A stretch of DNA of 64,000 nt from Toxonevra muliebris (taxonomy: Eukaryota > Arthropoda > Insecta > Diptera > Pallopteridae): positions 142,866,998 to 142,930,997 of the forward strand of contig OY829326.1 of assembly GCA_963691655.1 (NCBI GenBank), in the 5' to 3' direction. The stretch's first letter is position 1, and each line of letters opens with the position of its first letter. The notes under the pieces are model-generated. The model searched no databases. It was given only the letters and a program-made list of their open reading frames with translations, and was not told the DNA's origin. Positions 1 to 11,150 of this stretch are shown here, piece by piece. The position numbers were made by a program, and so were the translations under genes.

Positions 1-169
1 TTTTTTCTATAAATTATAAAAAAAAAATAATTTATCCCAGTTTTAAATTTTTATATATAAATTCTAAAGTCGTTAATTTATAAATGGTCTTAAATTAAAT
101 ATATGTGGATGAAGAATTTATAAAAAAACGAATTTTGTTATTGTTGTTCAGTAAAAAAAATAGTGAAGT

Positions 170-330
170 AGTCACCGTAGTCTAGTGGTAAGTGTGCAGA
201 ACCTTTCTGCAGTAGGTTATAGGTTTAATAGCTAACACCTGAAACAATACATATAAACTGTCAGTAGCAATGGCAACAAAAATGAAGAGAAAGTACAGCA
301 GAACACATAAAAGGCTTTGTGATAGTCCAG
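170..330 (+). repeat. Degraded tRNA-derived SINE-like sequence
   Basis: The stretch around 178-192 resembles a tRNA A box (tagtctagtggtaa). About 35 bases later, ggtttaatagc is in the right place for a decayed B box. The following bases (agtagcaatggcaacaaaa) loosely recall the body of the better preserved SINE at 7534-7839. No target-site duplication is visible, and the 3' side runs into an A-rich array. It could also be a chance tRNA-like match. Confidence 0.35.
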
Positions 331-1060
331 AGCCAACTAAATCAGACTAGGGGCAAGACCAGTAACCAGACTACAAAACATAGACCAAAATTGAAACTGA
401 GTTTCAGACCAAAATTACAAACAAATATCAAATCAAATTCTGACTAAAACTCGCTGAAACATTTAGACTAAAATCAAATCAAAACTCTGACTGATCAATT
501 TCTGATCAAAATTGAAGCCAAAATTGAAACCAAAAATGAGTTTGATGTTCAGATCACAAGTTTGACAAATCGTAAATCAATATTCAAATCAAAATTGCCC
601 AAAAATAAAATAATAGTTTAGTCAAAATTCAGAGCAAAAGTCAGATCCAAATTCGGACCAAAACTGAATCAAAATTACGCCATAAACCAAACCAAAAACA
701 GACAAAGATGAAACCAAAGTCATACCAATTTACGGACTAAAAATATACAAAAATCACACCGATATTAAGATAAAAATCAAATCAAGAAGCAAACCAAAAC
801 TTCGGGCAAAAGTGAATCAAAAATCAGAGCAAAATCAAGACTTAAATTCACACTAAAAAACTGACAAACATTTAGTTGTAAATTTCGACCTAAACTAAAA
901 TTCAAAGCAAAAACCATCCCGATATTCAGGCCAAACTTCAGACTAAAAATCAGACCAAAATTTAACTAAAACTCGGGCCAACTCGGTAAGTCAAACTGCA
1001 AATCAAAATTAAACCAAATGAAGACCCAAAATTAGACCTAAAATAAGTCCTTAATTTAGA
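330..1060. repeat. A-rich degenerate array, CAGACCAAAATT-like units (array A)
   Basis: About 730 bases are made almost entirely of diverged short units of the form cagaccaaaatt, with variants such as gatcaaaatt and gactaaaat, irregularly spaced by about 11-16 bases and all in the same orientation. There is no open frame. The same motif returns at 6950-8470, 10735-11150 and 23990-25540, always A-rich on the plus strand. It reads as an old minisatellite or the body of a decayed repeat family. Confidence 0.6.
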
Positions 1061-1383
1061 TCACATTCCTTCAGCATAAAATATTTAAATTGATAAGTTC
1101 ACCATTCATATGTCAAATGTGATTGTTGTTGTAGGTATATCAAAATATGGAAACTGGCAAAATAAATTCAGTGTTATTTATTAATATTAGGATGATTCTC
1201 TATATCTAGTATAATTGCACGATAGCACGAAATGCAAAAATATTATACTAAATTATACTACGATTCGAGAGCGCACATGAACGTAGAACTGAAATATAAT
1301 AGAAAATGTAAACACAGAGAGTGAGAGAGAGGCACAGAGTTGCATTTAATATATTGTACTACACTTCATTGCATTGACCATAT

Positions 1384-2412
1384 CAAGGCCGTATTTGGGG
1401 GGGGAGCAATTTGGGGGTTCTGACCCCCTCCCCCCCTCCCCCCCCGAAATGTGGAAACTTTATTCTAATTTTTTAGATTAATTGCCAATAGATGGAAAAA
1501 AGTCAAAATAAAATCTATTTAACGATATTTTTTACTTCCATCGGTTTTTTATCTAAAAAGTCAAATATAAAAAATAGATTTGAAATCTTAGTTACACTAA
1601 GCGATCAAATCCGATTTGTTATCTTCGACATGAGGTTTGACTACGGCTTCAAAAAGAGAATGTGATACTGAGCACTCCTGCATTCATAGTTTTTCTGGGT
1701 CAGTAACTGTTTTTGATTTAAGGTTTCGTCCTGAATCAGTTTGAAAAGTTTAAAAACTAATAAAAATAGAAAAAATTATCGGATCCTTGTAAAATTAGAC
1801 TTGCTTGAACCCCATTTTTTTCCTAAAACGTGACGTGATGGGAAGTTTTTGACCTCAGATTCGTGTTCAACGTGAAAAATTCTTTCGCAAAAACTCCATC
1901 TTATTAGCAAAACCCATCTTAAAATTAATTTTATAACGCATTATTGCTCAGAGCACCACGACTAGAAAGATCTCTTTCAATGCTGTGACTTCACGAATTT
2001 AGGGAATATAAGCTAACCTCATCCGGGTTCCATATCATTGATAATGGCTCAAATTCCCAATGATGATCATTGGAAAAAAATGAGCCTCTACTATTTTTGG
2101 TAATTTTTTTGAGGTTGGGTACATCATCAGTAGTGGGAAAAAAATGCACTAGAATGCAAATTGAATAATATTTATTTGAAAAAATTTAATTTGATTATTC
2201 TGGGAATTTTTTGTCACTTTTTGCCATTTTTTTGAGGTTAAGATAAAAAAAAATCGGAAAATTTTTCCTAAAATTTTAATTTTATAGGGTCCATCAAATG
2301 TATCATTTATTTAATTTATTGTATTTAAAAATCAGTTTGATAAAAATTATTTATGAATATTTTCTTTGAATGAAAACCTCCCCCCCGAAAAAAATTTCTG
2401 GCTACGGCCCTG
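1384..2412. mobile_element. hAT-type non-autonomous element (MITE)
   Basis: The left end reads CAAGGCCGTA and the right end, read inward, CAGGGCCGTA. The flanks gaccatat (1376-1383) and gaacatat (2413-2420) agree at 7 of 8 positions, an 8-bp target-site duplication. CAGGG-type termini and 8-bp duplications are hAT hallmarks. The ends carry C/G homopolymer runs, and the 1029-bp interior has no meaningful ORF, so it cannot move by itself. A left-end fragment of the same family lies near 28287. Confidence 0.7.
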
Positions 2413-2420
2413 GAACATAT

Positions 2421-3738
2421 ACATGGGTATCGCCGTAGGAAAAGTTTTTAAGTGTTGTAGAATGGATTGACGTGTATTTTGTTTTTGTTTCGTTGTACGG
2501 ATTGGAAAGTTTTACAATTTGTTCTACCGTGCAAGGGCATATACTAGACTTTGAGAATCACCCTATTGTATATTGTATTGTATATTTTGTATATGAACTC
2601 TGCAAATGCCATTACACATTATATCTTTCACTCCGCTTCCCAGGCATCGATTTCCGTTTTCACGGCTATAAATGAAAAACGCCCATAAACGCGTCGTACA
2701 ATAGGGAAGAGACTTATCATCTCTGTAATGCGTAGTGCATTGGACTGTTATGTTCACGTGAAATGCGTCCAGAAGCTCTAGTGAAGTATATCTTACAACG
2801 CTTTAGAAAATTGAAATATATGGCTGATTCTTCCAACACGCCAAAACTTTCATTTTTTTCTAGCTAAGTTCATATTCAACTGATGTGCCCACCACAATAC
2901 CTACTGCACCCATAACTAGCAGATTTAAAGGCAGGTGGAAAACTCATTTGGGAGATAACAGGCTCCATTTTCGAGATTCCACTTGAAAATTGATTGTAGA
3001 TTATTATTGAGTGAGTCATTCATTAAATTTACCTCCAGGGACGCCCCTTGCAATCGGTAATGTAATCGTAATGTAATGATTCTGTAATCAAGAGTATATG
3101 TTGAATCTGTGAAATGATTTGATGAAATTGCAATGAAATGCACTTTGTGAAATTAGATGCAACCACAGTATGGAATTTACACACCTCCATGTGTGTGTAT
3201 AAAGACATTTAGGTAACATACTTACGTGAACTATACAGACATAGCGATATAAACTATGATATACGTATGTACATACATATATATTTCTATACATAGCTAA
3301 CATTTGCAATTTTGCATTGGTCATTGCAAAAGTGCATCATTCATCATTGAATCAATATCAATGCACTTAAGATGAATTAGATTCAAGAATTTTCTGTCTC
3401 AAATATTTTTGCATTATTCTTCATCAAAGCATACCCAGGGGGAAAAGAGTTATTACCTTCCTTAACCTGTCTCTTTCCTTAAAGTCGCATACCTTTTGTA
3501 AAATGTTTAACTGCTCTTTATAAAAAATGTGATTCGTAAACAGGGGTGCTTCTATGAAGGTAACGGATTCAAAATTGTTTATAAAATATAAGTCTTTCTT
3601 TTTAAAAAATATTTAATACTTAGTTGAGGTTTGTAAAAATTTCTCAAATTTATCAGACTTAATGAATCGTCCATATCATTTGCCTTTTCTATATATACTG
3701 CAGCGACTTAGTCACTTTGATAAAAAAAAAACGTTTCA
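2421..3738. other. Noncoding AT-rich interval
   Basis: I see no convincing gene. Short ORFs on both strands have no recognisable motif and unbiased composition. The tract contains catatatatg-type simple sequence near 3256-3290. Confidence 0.4.
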
Positions 3739-3742
3739 TTAA

Positions 3743-4443
3743 GGGGGTATTCTACCCGAGATGGTGCGAAATATCGATGTTTTCAAATCGTTGTAGCTTT
3801 TCAATATTTTTATTCCTGGTTTTTTGCAAGTTTTTCTACAGTTTTTGAGCAATAATTTTCGTTTTTAATGTTAAAAATATCTTTGTTAATAATGGTTCAT
3901 TCGACGCCTCGAACTTGAGCCTGCCGAAAATAGTTGCTCCATAGTGGACATGATATCTCCGGTTTAAATATTCTGAAACACAAAATGTAACCCATTTTGT
4001 AATCGTGAGACTTTCTGCTATCGCCTCATCTAGGGAATAAGAAAATTTAAATTCAATTTAAATCAGACGTTTAAAAAAAAATGACGATTTTTTGCCCTGT
4101 TTTTGTTTATATTTTCCATTAAAAACATTAGTTAAACAAATGATTTCGCTATAATCTTAGATAAGGCAATACCTATACATTTGCTTAGTAGCCTTGTAAA
4201 ATTTCAAGTCAATTGGACAAGTGGTTTTCTGTGAATCGTGTCCACCGTCCCGAAAAAAATGGTTTCGAGAAAAACAAGTTTAAAGATTTACAAACATGGT
4301 ACTTAGAAATGATGTAACTTACGGTTAATCAGCGATTTCAGGGCCATACATTGCCCTCACTTCTTCCTCATAAAACTCGTTGTCTACATCAAAAGTATTA
4401 AACAAAAAAAAAATTTTCGGACCATCTCGGGTAGAATACCCCC
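3743..4443. mobile_element. TTAA-flanked MITE with about 30-bp terminal inverted repeats
   Basis: The left end GGGGGTATTCTACCCGAGAT is repeated inverted at the right end; about 29 of the first 30 bases match. Both ends abut TTAA (3739-3742 and 4444-4447), the target-site duplication typical of piggyBac-superfamily elements. The 701-bp interior has no transposase. Assignment to piggyBac rests only on the TTAA, so another TTAA or TA-targeting family is possible. Confidence 0.65.
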
Positions 4444-4568
4444 TTAAACTCGATAAACAGCACTTTAAGCTGTTAAGTAGCAATGAAGTAAAGTCAAACT
4501 ATATAAAATATGAAAACTTATATTTCAGTTTCATAGTCCTTAACAATAATAAAAAACTAAATTGCGTA

Positions 4569-4749
4569 TTAACGAACACAAGGCTGAAGTGAAACTTCTT
4601 GTGAACTAAACGAAACACAAGCAAATAACAAGCAAATAAAATTTTTCAATCGCTAAATTTTTTACTTCATTGGCTTGTGTTTTTTAATTTCATTTACTTG
4701 TGTTTCGTTTAGTTCACAAAAAGTTTCACTTCTGTCTTGTGTTCGTTAA
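4569..4749. mobile_element. Small foldback element with about 65-bp arms
   Basis: Two arms (about 4569-4633 and 4687-4749) are near-perfect inverted copies around a short AT-rich loop; the outer part reads TTAACGAACACAAG. Both ends are flanked by TA. If the TTAA itself is the target duplication, the element is 4573-4745. The RNA or single strand would form a long hairpin. There is no coding capacity. Confidence 0.6.
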
Positions 4750-4751
4750 TA

Positions 4752-6940
4752 CACAACCAATTTTTTATTTTCGGATTAATGCTAGAACAAAAATTGCAAC
4801 TCTGTACCGGTAATTTCGATGACAATTGTAGACGAACTCTTTTTGTGTGCGACATCTTCATGTGATTCCTTGGACATTAGCGCCATCTGTATGTGAAATG
4901 TATAACTGTCATAAACTTTAAGATGGCGACGCTACACATTGTTCTTTCTGCCATAGGCGCGTGTGTGTGTAATTAAAATGTTATATTGAATTAAAACTAT
5001 TTATGAATCGTTTATTATATAGTTTGCTTGTGAATTCAGTTACGGAATATTGATATTTAGCCCCTCATGCTCATTGCTCGACAAAATTATGACGCATTGC
5101 AAACTTATGCGTGACGTCACATCCGGTTGGTTTTACTCTAGGACAAGAGAAAAGAAGTTTCACTTCAAAAATATTATATACACCGTATTTTTCTGCTGTC
5201 ATCGATTTTTAATTACTATGAAATTGCTTCATGCGAAATGCGGCGTCGATGGCGCGGACTATGACGCCAACTTCTGCATTAGATTCTAGTGCGGCAAGTG
5301 TTGTATTTTCTATGCCCTCCGCAACACTATACAATCCAGAAATTCTGTGAAATTGGTAAACGGTCGATCTCCTTTGGTAAAGACTTTTGCACGCCAGGCA
5401 ATGATTTCCTAAAAACAATCAGAATACCTTTCTAATTCTGAATCGGAAATCAATTAGGTTTCCATATCAATTTCAAATCGGATTTTAGAACAGGCCTAAT
5501 AGTTTCAAACTACGTATGATTTAGCAGTGAGACTTGATGTTTCTATTCTAACAATATGACATAATTTAAAACAAAAAGTATTTTTTTTTTCGAAAATCAC
5601 AATCATTTCCCTCAATGATTAGATAAAGACAAAGCTCTAAAACACTGTATACACCGGAATATTTTCCAGTAGATACAGATAGTGCCGGTTTGGAGTTCAA
5701 ACGTTAGTATTATTCACTAAAGCTTTATTAAACATCGCCAATCATTTACAGCAAATTACTTTCTTGACTTTTTAATTGCCTGAAAACTGAATTAGTTTAA
5801 GATCTGTTTCATTACTCAATTTGAAAAAAAATATACCTTTGAATAACCAGTGACTTGGAGAAATTTTTTATTAGTCTGGAGATCGTCTCCAAGGAACGGA
5901 AATTACAGACGAGGACCCAAGAGGTGGCAACACAATGCATGAGTGAGCTTCTGTTAAGATGACCAAACTTTACTCATTGGCTGTTTGTTATTTGAAATAT
6001 AACAAGCTAAATTATGGATTTAAAATTTTGATACTTAATTGCCCAATAGAAAGTTAAACTTGGATTATTACATGATACAAATAGTAAAGGTATTTGCCTT
6101 GAAACAAATAAACTTCAATATAAAGTACAAGTATATACTTAGAAAGTCATATCGTTATAAAAAGAAAACTTTTTTCGATATACTTAGAATGAGTATTTGC
6201 AATTTTCATATAAATTGCAAATTTGCAAAGAACAAATTTTTCAAATTATTTCTATTTGCAATTGCAAGTGACAACTTTAAGATTGAATAAATTTTAATGT
6301 ATTTTACCGCTGGTATTGATACAAGGACTACTCGCATGCATATATGCAGTTATTAATAATTGTATCCCTGGAGATAGACCCAGCAAAAGAAACAGTTCCA
6401 GAATTTATTAAATAGGATTTTATTTTTTAGCTATCACTTTCACGAAAGAATTCCATATTGTTTCACTGGGAATTTAATAATTTTTAATACACCACGGCAT
6501 ATATTTATACAAACATATTATTTTAAACCAATATAACTTTGACAGCAAAAGTTGAATACTTTGAAACAATTTTATAATTTTCTCAATAAAGTGTGTGAAA
6601 TAAAGTTAAAAGAGAAACCTCATAAATCGATGATAAAGTTAAAGTGAAATGTGTATTTCTTTGTATATGCCTAGAGGTTAAAAGCAATGCTCTTATAAAT
6701 TGCTGTGCATCGAAAGCGCAATATTTAAAAAAACTTTGAATCGACTCTTTTAATCAAACTTACACAAAAACTATAGAAAATTGAAAACAAATTCAGAAAT
6801 TACTGTATTTTCTTTTCTATATACATAAAACTTGACGGATATAGGATTAGAGTTTAAGGGCTATATTAAAAGAGAGTACATTGATTATGTATAAAAAATG
6901 TAAGAATAATTGGAAAACATATTCATTGAGCTGACCAAAA
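4752..6940. other. Interval without recognised gene
   Basis: The interval has no supported feature. A somewhat less AT-rich patch (about 4780-5420) contains overlapping ORFs on both strands, but none shows a family motif or splice-flanked structure. The rest is AT-rich with short runs of A or T. Confidence 0.35.
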
Positions 6941-7533
6941 ATCAATAAAAATTCACACCAGAACTCAGTTCGAATTATATTTATATTCAAATCAAAATGA
7001 AACCAAATTCATTCTAAAATTAACGCAAACATTTTAATCTATAATTCAGACCTTAACTCAGATTAAAATCAGCCTAAATTCAGATCAGATCAGACAAGAA
7101 TTTATACCAATAGAAAACCATAACTCAGATCAAAATTGGACCAAATTAAAAATCGTAACAATATTCAGATCGAAAATCCAACTAAAATTCAAACATTCAA
7201 ACTCAGATCGAAAATCAGTAATAAAATTAAAATTCAGATAAAATTCGGGTTAAAGCTCAGACCTGAATTTAGACCAATACTTTGAACAAAATAAAACTGC
7301 ATTTAGATAAAAAATAAGACCTAAATAGAACGCAAAATCAAGCAAAAACTCAGATTAAAAGTAGACTAAATCCAGACTAAAATTACTACGATGTTCTGCC
7401 AAAAATTTAGACCGTAACTCAGATCAAGAGCAATCTTAATTTAGACCACAACCGACAAAAAATGCTTTCCAAAACTCAGATCAAAAATTCGTACCAATAT
7501 TTAGGCAAAAATAAAGAACAAAAGCAAGCCATA

Positions 7534-7839
7534 CGACCTCGATAGCCTAGTGGATAGTGCACTAGACTTTCATCTGGGAGGTTCGGGCTCGATTCCCGTC
7601 TTCGTCTGGTGGTTAATTTTCATAACTTTCTTATATTCACTATCAATATGAAGTGTATGAGAATTATAAGATAGTGTACAAGTACACACATTGGTTGGTA
7701 ATGGCAAAACCACCAAGCCGATAAAAAATTGCCACACCGCCGTTCGGAATCGGCGTTAAACTGTAGGTCCAACTATGTGGTATCACAATGGGCCGTTCAG
7801 GCCTAAGTGTGTCTCTCGACAACCACTCCAACCTAACCT
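7534..7839 (+). mobile_element. tRNA-derived SINE, full length with target-site duplication
   Basis: The head has a good RNA polymerase III promoter: A box tagcctagtgg near 7543 and B box gggctcgattcc near 7585. The body ends with ggcctaagtgtgtc and a tail of aacctaacct. The 8-bp direct repeats aagccata (7526-7533 and 7840-7847) flank it. SINEs of this kind are transcribed from the internal promoter and mobilised by a LINE in trans. A related copy lies on the minus strand at 31831-32050, and the tail is shared with the element at 8219-8420. Confidence 0.8.
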
Positions 7840-8218
7840 AAGCCATATCTCATTTTAAAAGCAAGCCAATTTTAGGCCGAAAACCATTGTAATATTCAGG
7901 CTGAAATTCACACTAAAACGTAGACCAAAATTCAGATAAAAAACCAAACCCAAAATCAGACAAAATTTAGAAAAAAAATTATTCGGGCCACAAATGAAAT
8001 AAAAATGCAGAGCAAATTCAAATCCTAACTCTAACCGAAATTCAGAAAAAATTCATTTTAAAACTTTGATCATAACTCAGATCAAAAGTAAACTAATTTT
8101 CGACTAAAAATAATCCCAATATTCAAACCGAAATTCACACCAAAAGATGAACAAAATTCAGAAGAGAAGTCAGACCAAAAACCATAATAAAATTCAAAAC
8201 CTTTCCGATATTCAACCT

Positions 8219-8420
8219 AGGTTAGGTTAAGTTAGGTTAAGTGGCTGTCCATCAGGACACACTTAGGCCAAATACGGCCCTTTGTGCTACCACGTGGATG
8301 CTAATATTCATCCACCCCCTTTAACACTAAACAACCAAGATTAATCGAACCACTTGGATTTTGTTACATAATTAAGTAGGTTCCCTAGGTCAGTTGACCG
8401 CAAGTCGGATAGGTTGTCAA
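8219..8420 (-). mobile_element. Second SINE type with shared 3' tail
   Basis: Read on the minus strand, the element ends in ggcctaagtgtgtcc followed by aacctaac-type repeats, the same tail as the SINE at 7534-7839, while the head differs. A B-box-like ggttcgatt occurs within it. The 11-bp direct repeats atattcaacct (8208-8218 and 8421-8431) are the target duplication. A shared tail with different heads suggests mobilisation by the same LINE. Confidence 0.7.
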
Positions 8421-8480
8421 ATATTCAACCTAAAATTAGGCAAAAATTCAGACCAAAAGCAGAAAATTATTAAACTTAAA

Positions 8481-9630
8481 GTCATATAAATATTTTTTTT
8501 AATTACAGAAATTTTAATGATTTAATTGATGTTCGGTTTTTCTCAATACAAAATGAATAGAATATACGCATATATTGATGGAACCGAACTACATTCAGAT
8601 CGGTTCTTTTTAAAGATATGCATTCCCCTCCCTCCCCCTCCCCCCCCCCAAAAAAAAAAAAAAAATAATAAAAAGAAAAACACCCGTAGATGTGCATCGT
8701 AAGCATTTCTAATGTGAACTTCACGACTGCTGGGTATATGTTATATTATGTATACATTTGTGGATTGGAAATTGAGTAGGTATGATTTTTTTCATAAAAT
8801 TAATTGAGAAAGTTTGATTTCCAGTGATCACAAAAAAAAAAAATTTCTGCCGGGGAAAAAATTAATGAAATTCTGTGTATTTCATTGAAACAGAAAATCA
8901 TGAGAGATGTAGCTTTATGATGCAAATCAAAGAAATTTTAAAATTTATGGATTTAATTAATTAAAATATTTCAGATTTGTAAAACTTGAAAAATTTTTGG
9001 GCATAAATTTATTATATTCTAATTATAATCAATAATTATTGCTGATGCTGTTATTAAAGATAATTTATATCAAACTTTTCAACATATTTTTGATGCAAAT
9101 TTTGTTAAAAAATAGTAGAAATTTAAAAATACATAGACGCAATTTACAATTACAATTGACATGTTTTCTTTACGAAATTGTAAAACAAAAAGTAAATAAC
9201 TAAATGCAAAATATATAAAATTTGTTTATCTTATCTCTAAGGATTGGAACCCCTCGTCGCACACCCCTCCACACATTCCACAACGTTCATCCATAAAATA
9301 TAAAGGAAAGTCAAATGACATTAGACAAATACAAAAGCCAGCGGGCACGTAATCCATTCATTCAGCAAATACCAATAATGGATACAAAATGTATACACAG
9401 AAGCACACAAACACACGAGTATAAGCATGATCCCGAATATTCATATCCACATATAAATGTTTTCATGTTTTACCTCGCATTGCATTTGAATAGAGCCACT
9501 ATTTAATATGAAGAGCATGCATATTTATTTTTGAATTGTTAACTAAATAATGGTCAGAAAGTCTGAGAGTCCACAGCAGCCAAAAACTCGTCTATTATGA
9601 TATCCCTACATCCCTATATTAAATGCTTTT
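8481..9630. other. Noncoding interval
   Basis: It holds a CCCTCC/poly-C plus poly-A run (about 8625-8665), like the ends of the hAT family at 1384. Otherwise it is AT-rich. Short ORFs have no recognised content. Confidence 0.35.
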
Positions 9631-9631
9631 A

Positions 9632-9916
9632 CTATATTGTACCATCTTGAACTATCCACTGGTCTTGATGAACCTTATTAGGTCTGTGAGCAGAATCTTC
9701 GGCAGTTCCTCCAGTTCTACGAATATTCTGTGTTCTTAGAGTCAGTGGATCTAACAATCGGTGCATTCGCAGAGAAGGTGGTTGTTGGTTGTTCAATTTT
9801 TTCAGTAAATTTTCAGCACTTAAGACTGCTTCCATTCTAGCTAGTTCATTCGCTTTATCGTTCCAATCAATATAGCTATGCTGGCGAAACTCAACAGAGT
9901 TTAATTTAATGGGTAT
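9632..9916 (-). CDS. Possible terminal exon of an unrecognised gene
   Basis: A minus-strand frame stays open from just after a TAA near 9917 to a TAG at 9632, about 94 codons. Its first internal Met is at 9835. The residues are evenly mixed with few low-complexity runs, unlike the AT-driven shadow ORFs around it: it has LLKKLNNQQPPSLRMHRLL, then basic and acidic stretches, and ends VQDGTI. I do not recognise the family, and no strong acceptor is obvious at its upstream edge. It could be the last exon of the gene whose candidate exon lies at 12829-12992, or a relic of a mobile element. Confidence 0.3.
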   Translation of the reverse strand: MPIKLNSVEFRQHSYIDWNDKANELARMEAVLSAENLLKKLNNQQPPSLRMHRLLDPLTLRTQNIRRTGGTAEDSAHRPNKVHQDQWIVQDGTI

Positions 9917-10046
9917 TGCTTATTTGCTTAAGTGGATTGAAATAACTTAATACTGAATTAATTTGGATTTTATGGTCATCTTGTGTAGAGTTTTGAGTAC
10001 CGCTGGGCTGTCTACAAAGAAAATGATTCTAAAAGGATCGTGGTTT

Positions 10047-10367
10047 CAAGGTGAATTTATATAAGGTGGTAGCAGCAGTACAACAAGTTTACCACGGCAA
10101 CAACAACAGGGCGTTGTTGTTGCGGCGATAATGGCGGAGCAGTCTGAATGTCAAAATCAGCTGACAAAAGCAGTAGTACAACACAAAAATGACAATGCAT
10201 CTTTGTTGTTGCGGCCATTATGGCGGTCGAAAAAAAGTAAACAAACAATCAAAACGTAAACAAACTTTTGACAATCAGACTTCCTCACCACGAAAACAAA
10301 ATGGCACCATAAAAAGGAAGAAGAAGAATGAGTTGCTGGCAACTCCACCTTATATAAATTCAACTTG
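10047..10367. mobile_element. P-element-superfamily MITE
   Basis: The ends CAAGGTGAATTTATATAAGG and, inverted, CAAGTTGAATTTATATAAGG match at 19 of 20 positions and are flanked by an exact 8-bp duplication cgtggttt (10039-10046 and 10368-10375). The Drosophila P element also has 8-bp duplications and 31-bp terminal repeats starting CATGATGAAATAACATAAGG; the left end matches that repeat at about 21 of 31 positions, including ATAAGGTGGT. The 321-bp interior has a direct repeat of ttgttgttgcggc..atggcgg (about 10114 and 10204). There is no transposase, so movement would need one in trans. Confidence 0.75.
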
Positions 10368-10734
10368 CGTGGTTTCTTGTGATTATGCTTTGTGTAGCTA
10401 TATCACGAGTGAAGATTTCTGATTGAAAACCCCGATAAGAAGCACGGAGTTTAGAACATCAGTTAAGAATTTGAAATAACCATTGGTGATAACCGCGTTA
10501 TCTCTCCATTTTTGGTTGTTTCGTAGGACGGATGAAAAGTTTCTTTCTACCATCACCTATGCATCAAAAGGACATTATGAAGAAGCAAGATGAGATCATT
10601 TTCAATTTACAATATACTTATGTAAGATTAAAAGGAATTCACACAAAAACAACAACTTTAGAGACCATAGTATTATTTCTTCAAAGTTTAGACAAATACA
10701 CAAATAAAAAGCAAATTAAATTCATTCTGATGCT

Positions 10735-11150
10735 CTGACAAAAAATCAGATCTCAAACTCAGATTAAATTAAGATCACAAATGAGAGGCTGAGAAGAAAA
10801 GTGGTAAAACTTCTACGTTCAGAAAAAAGTTGAATAATTTTACTTAAGAGCAAAAGCGAAACGAAATATGTTCAGAGCAAAAGTGAAACGAAATATGTTC
10901 AGAGCGAAAACGGAATAAAAAACTATGCTGTTCTTGCTCTGAAAGAGTTGTTATACCATTTTTGCTCTTACTTTTAAGGCGTTTCATTTTCACTCTAAAC
11001 CGTATTACTTATGCCATTCTTTCACTGACACTCTAAATTATTTCACTTTTGCTCTTATATAAATTTTAGCCCGCTTTTCCTCTCAGCCTGTCAAATAAGA
11101 CTAAAACAGACCAAATTCGCACTAAAAATTGGACAAAATTCAAAAGTCAT
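10735..11150. repeat. A-rich degenerate array (array C), split by a MITE
   Basis: Units such as aactcagattaaa and acagaccaaatt lie on both sides of the element at 10785-11090, in the same orientation as the other arrays. Confidence 0.45.
10785..11090. mobile_element. hAT-like MITE with internal GAGCAAAAGTGAAA motif array
   Basis: The left end GAGGCTGAGAAGAAAAGTGG and the inverted right end CAGGCTGAGAGGAAAAGCGG form terminal inverted repeats. The flanks acaaatga (10777-10784) and tcaaataa (11091-11098) agree at 6 of 8 positions, a decayed 8-bp duplication. Inside, variants of gagcaaaagtgaaacgaaata occur about three times directly in the left half, and inverted variants (tttcacttttgctc) fill the right half. 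It is noncoding. Confidence 0.55.

Larger units (their letters stand above)
6945..8480. repeat. A-rich degenerate array (array B), split by two SINEs
   Basis: Same CAGACCAAAATT-type degenerate units and same orientation as at 330-1060. The array continues on both sides of the SINEs at 7534-7839 and 8219-8420, each flanked by direct duplications of array sequence, so the array predates both. Confidence 0.6.
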
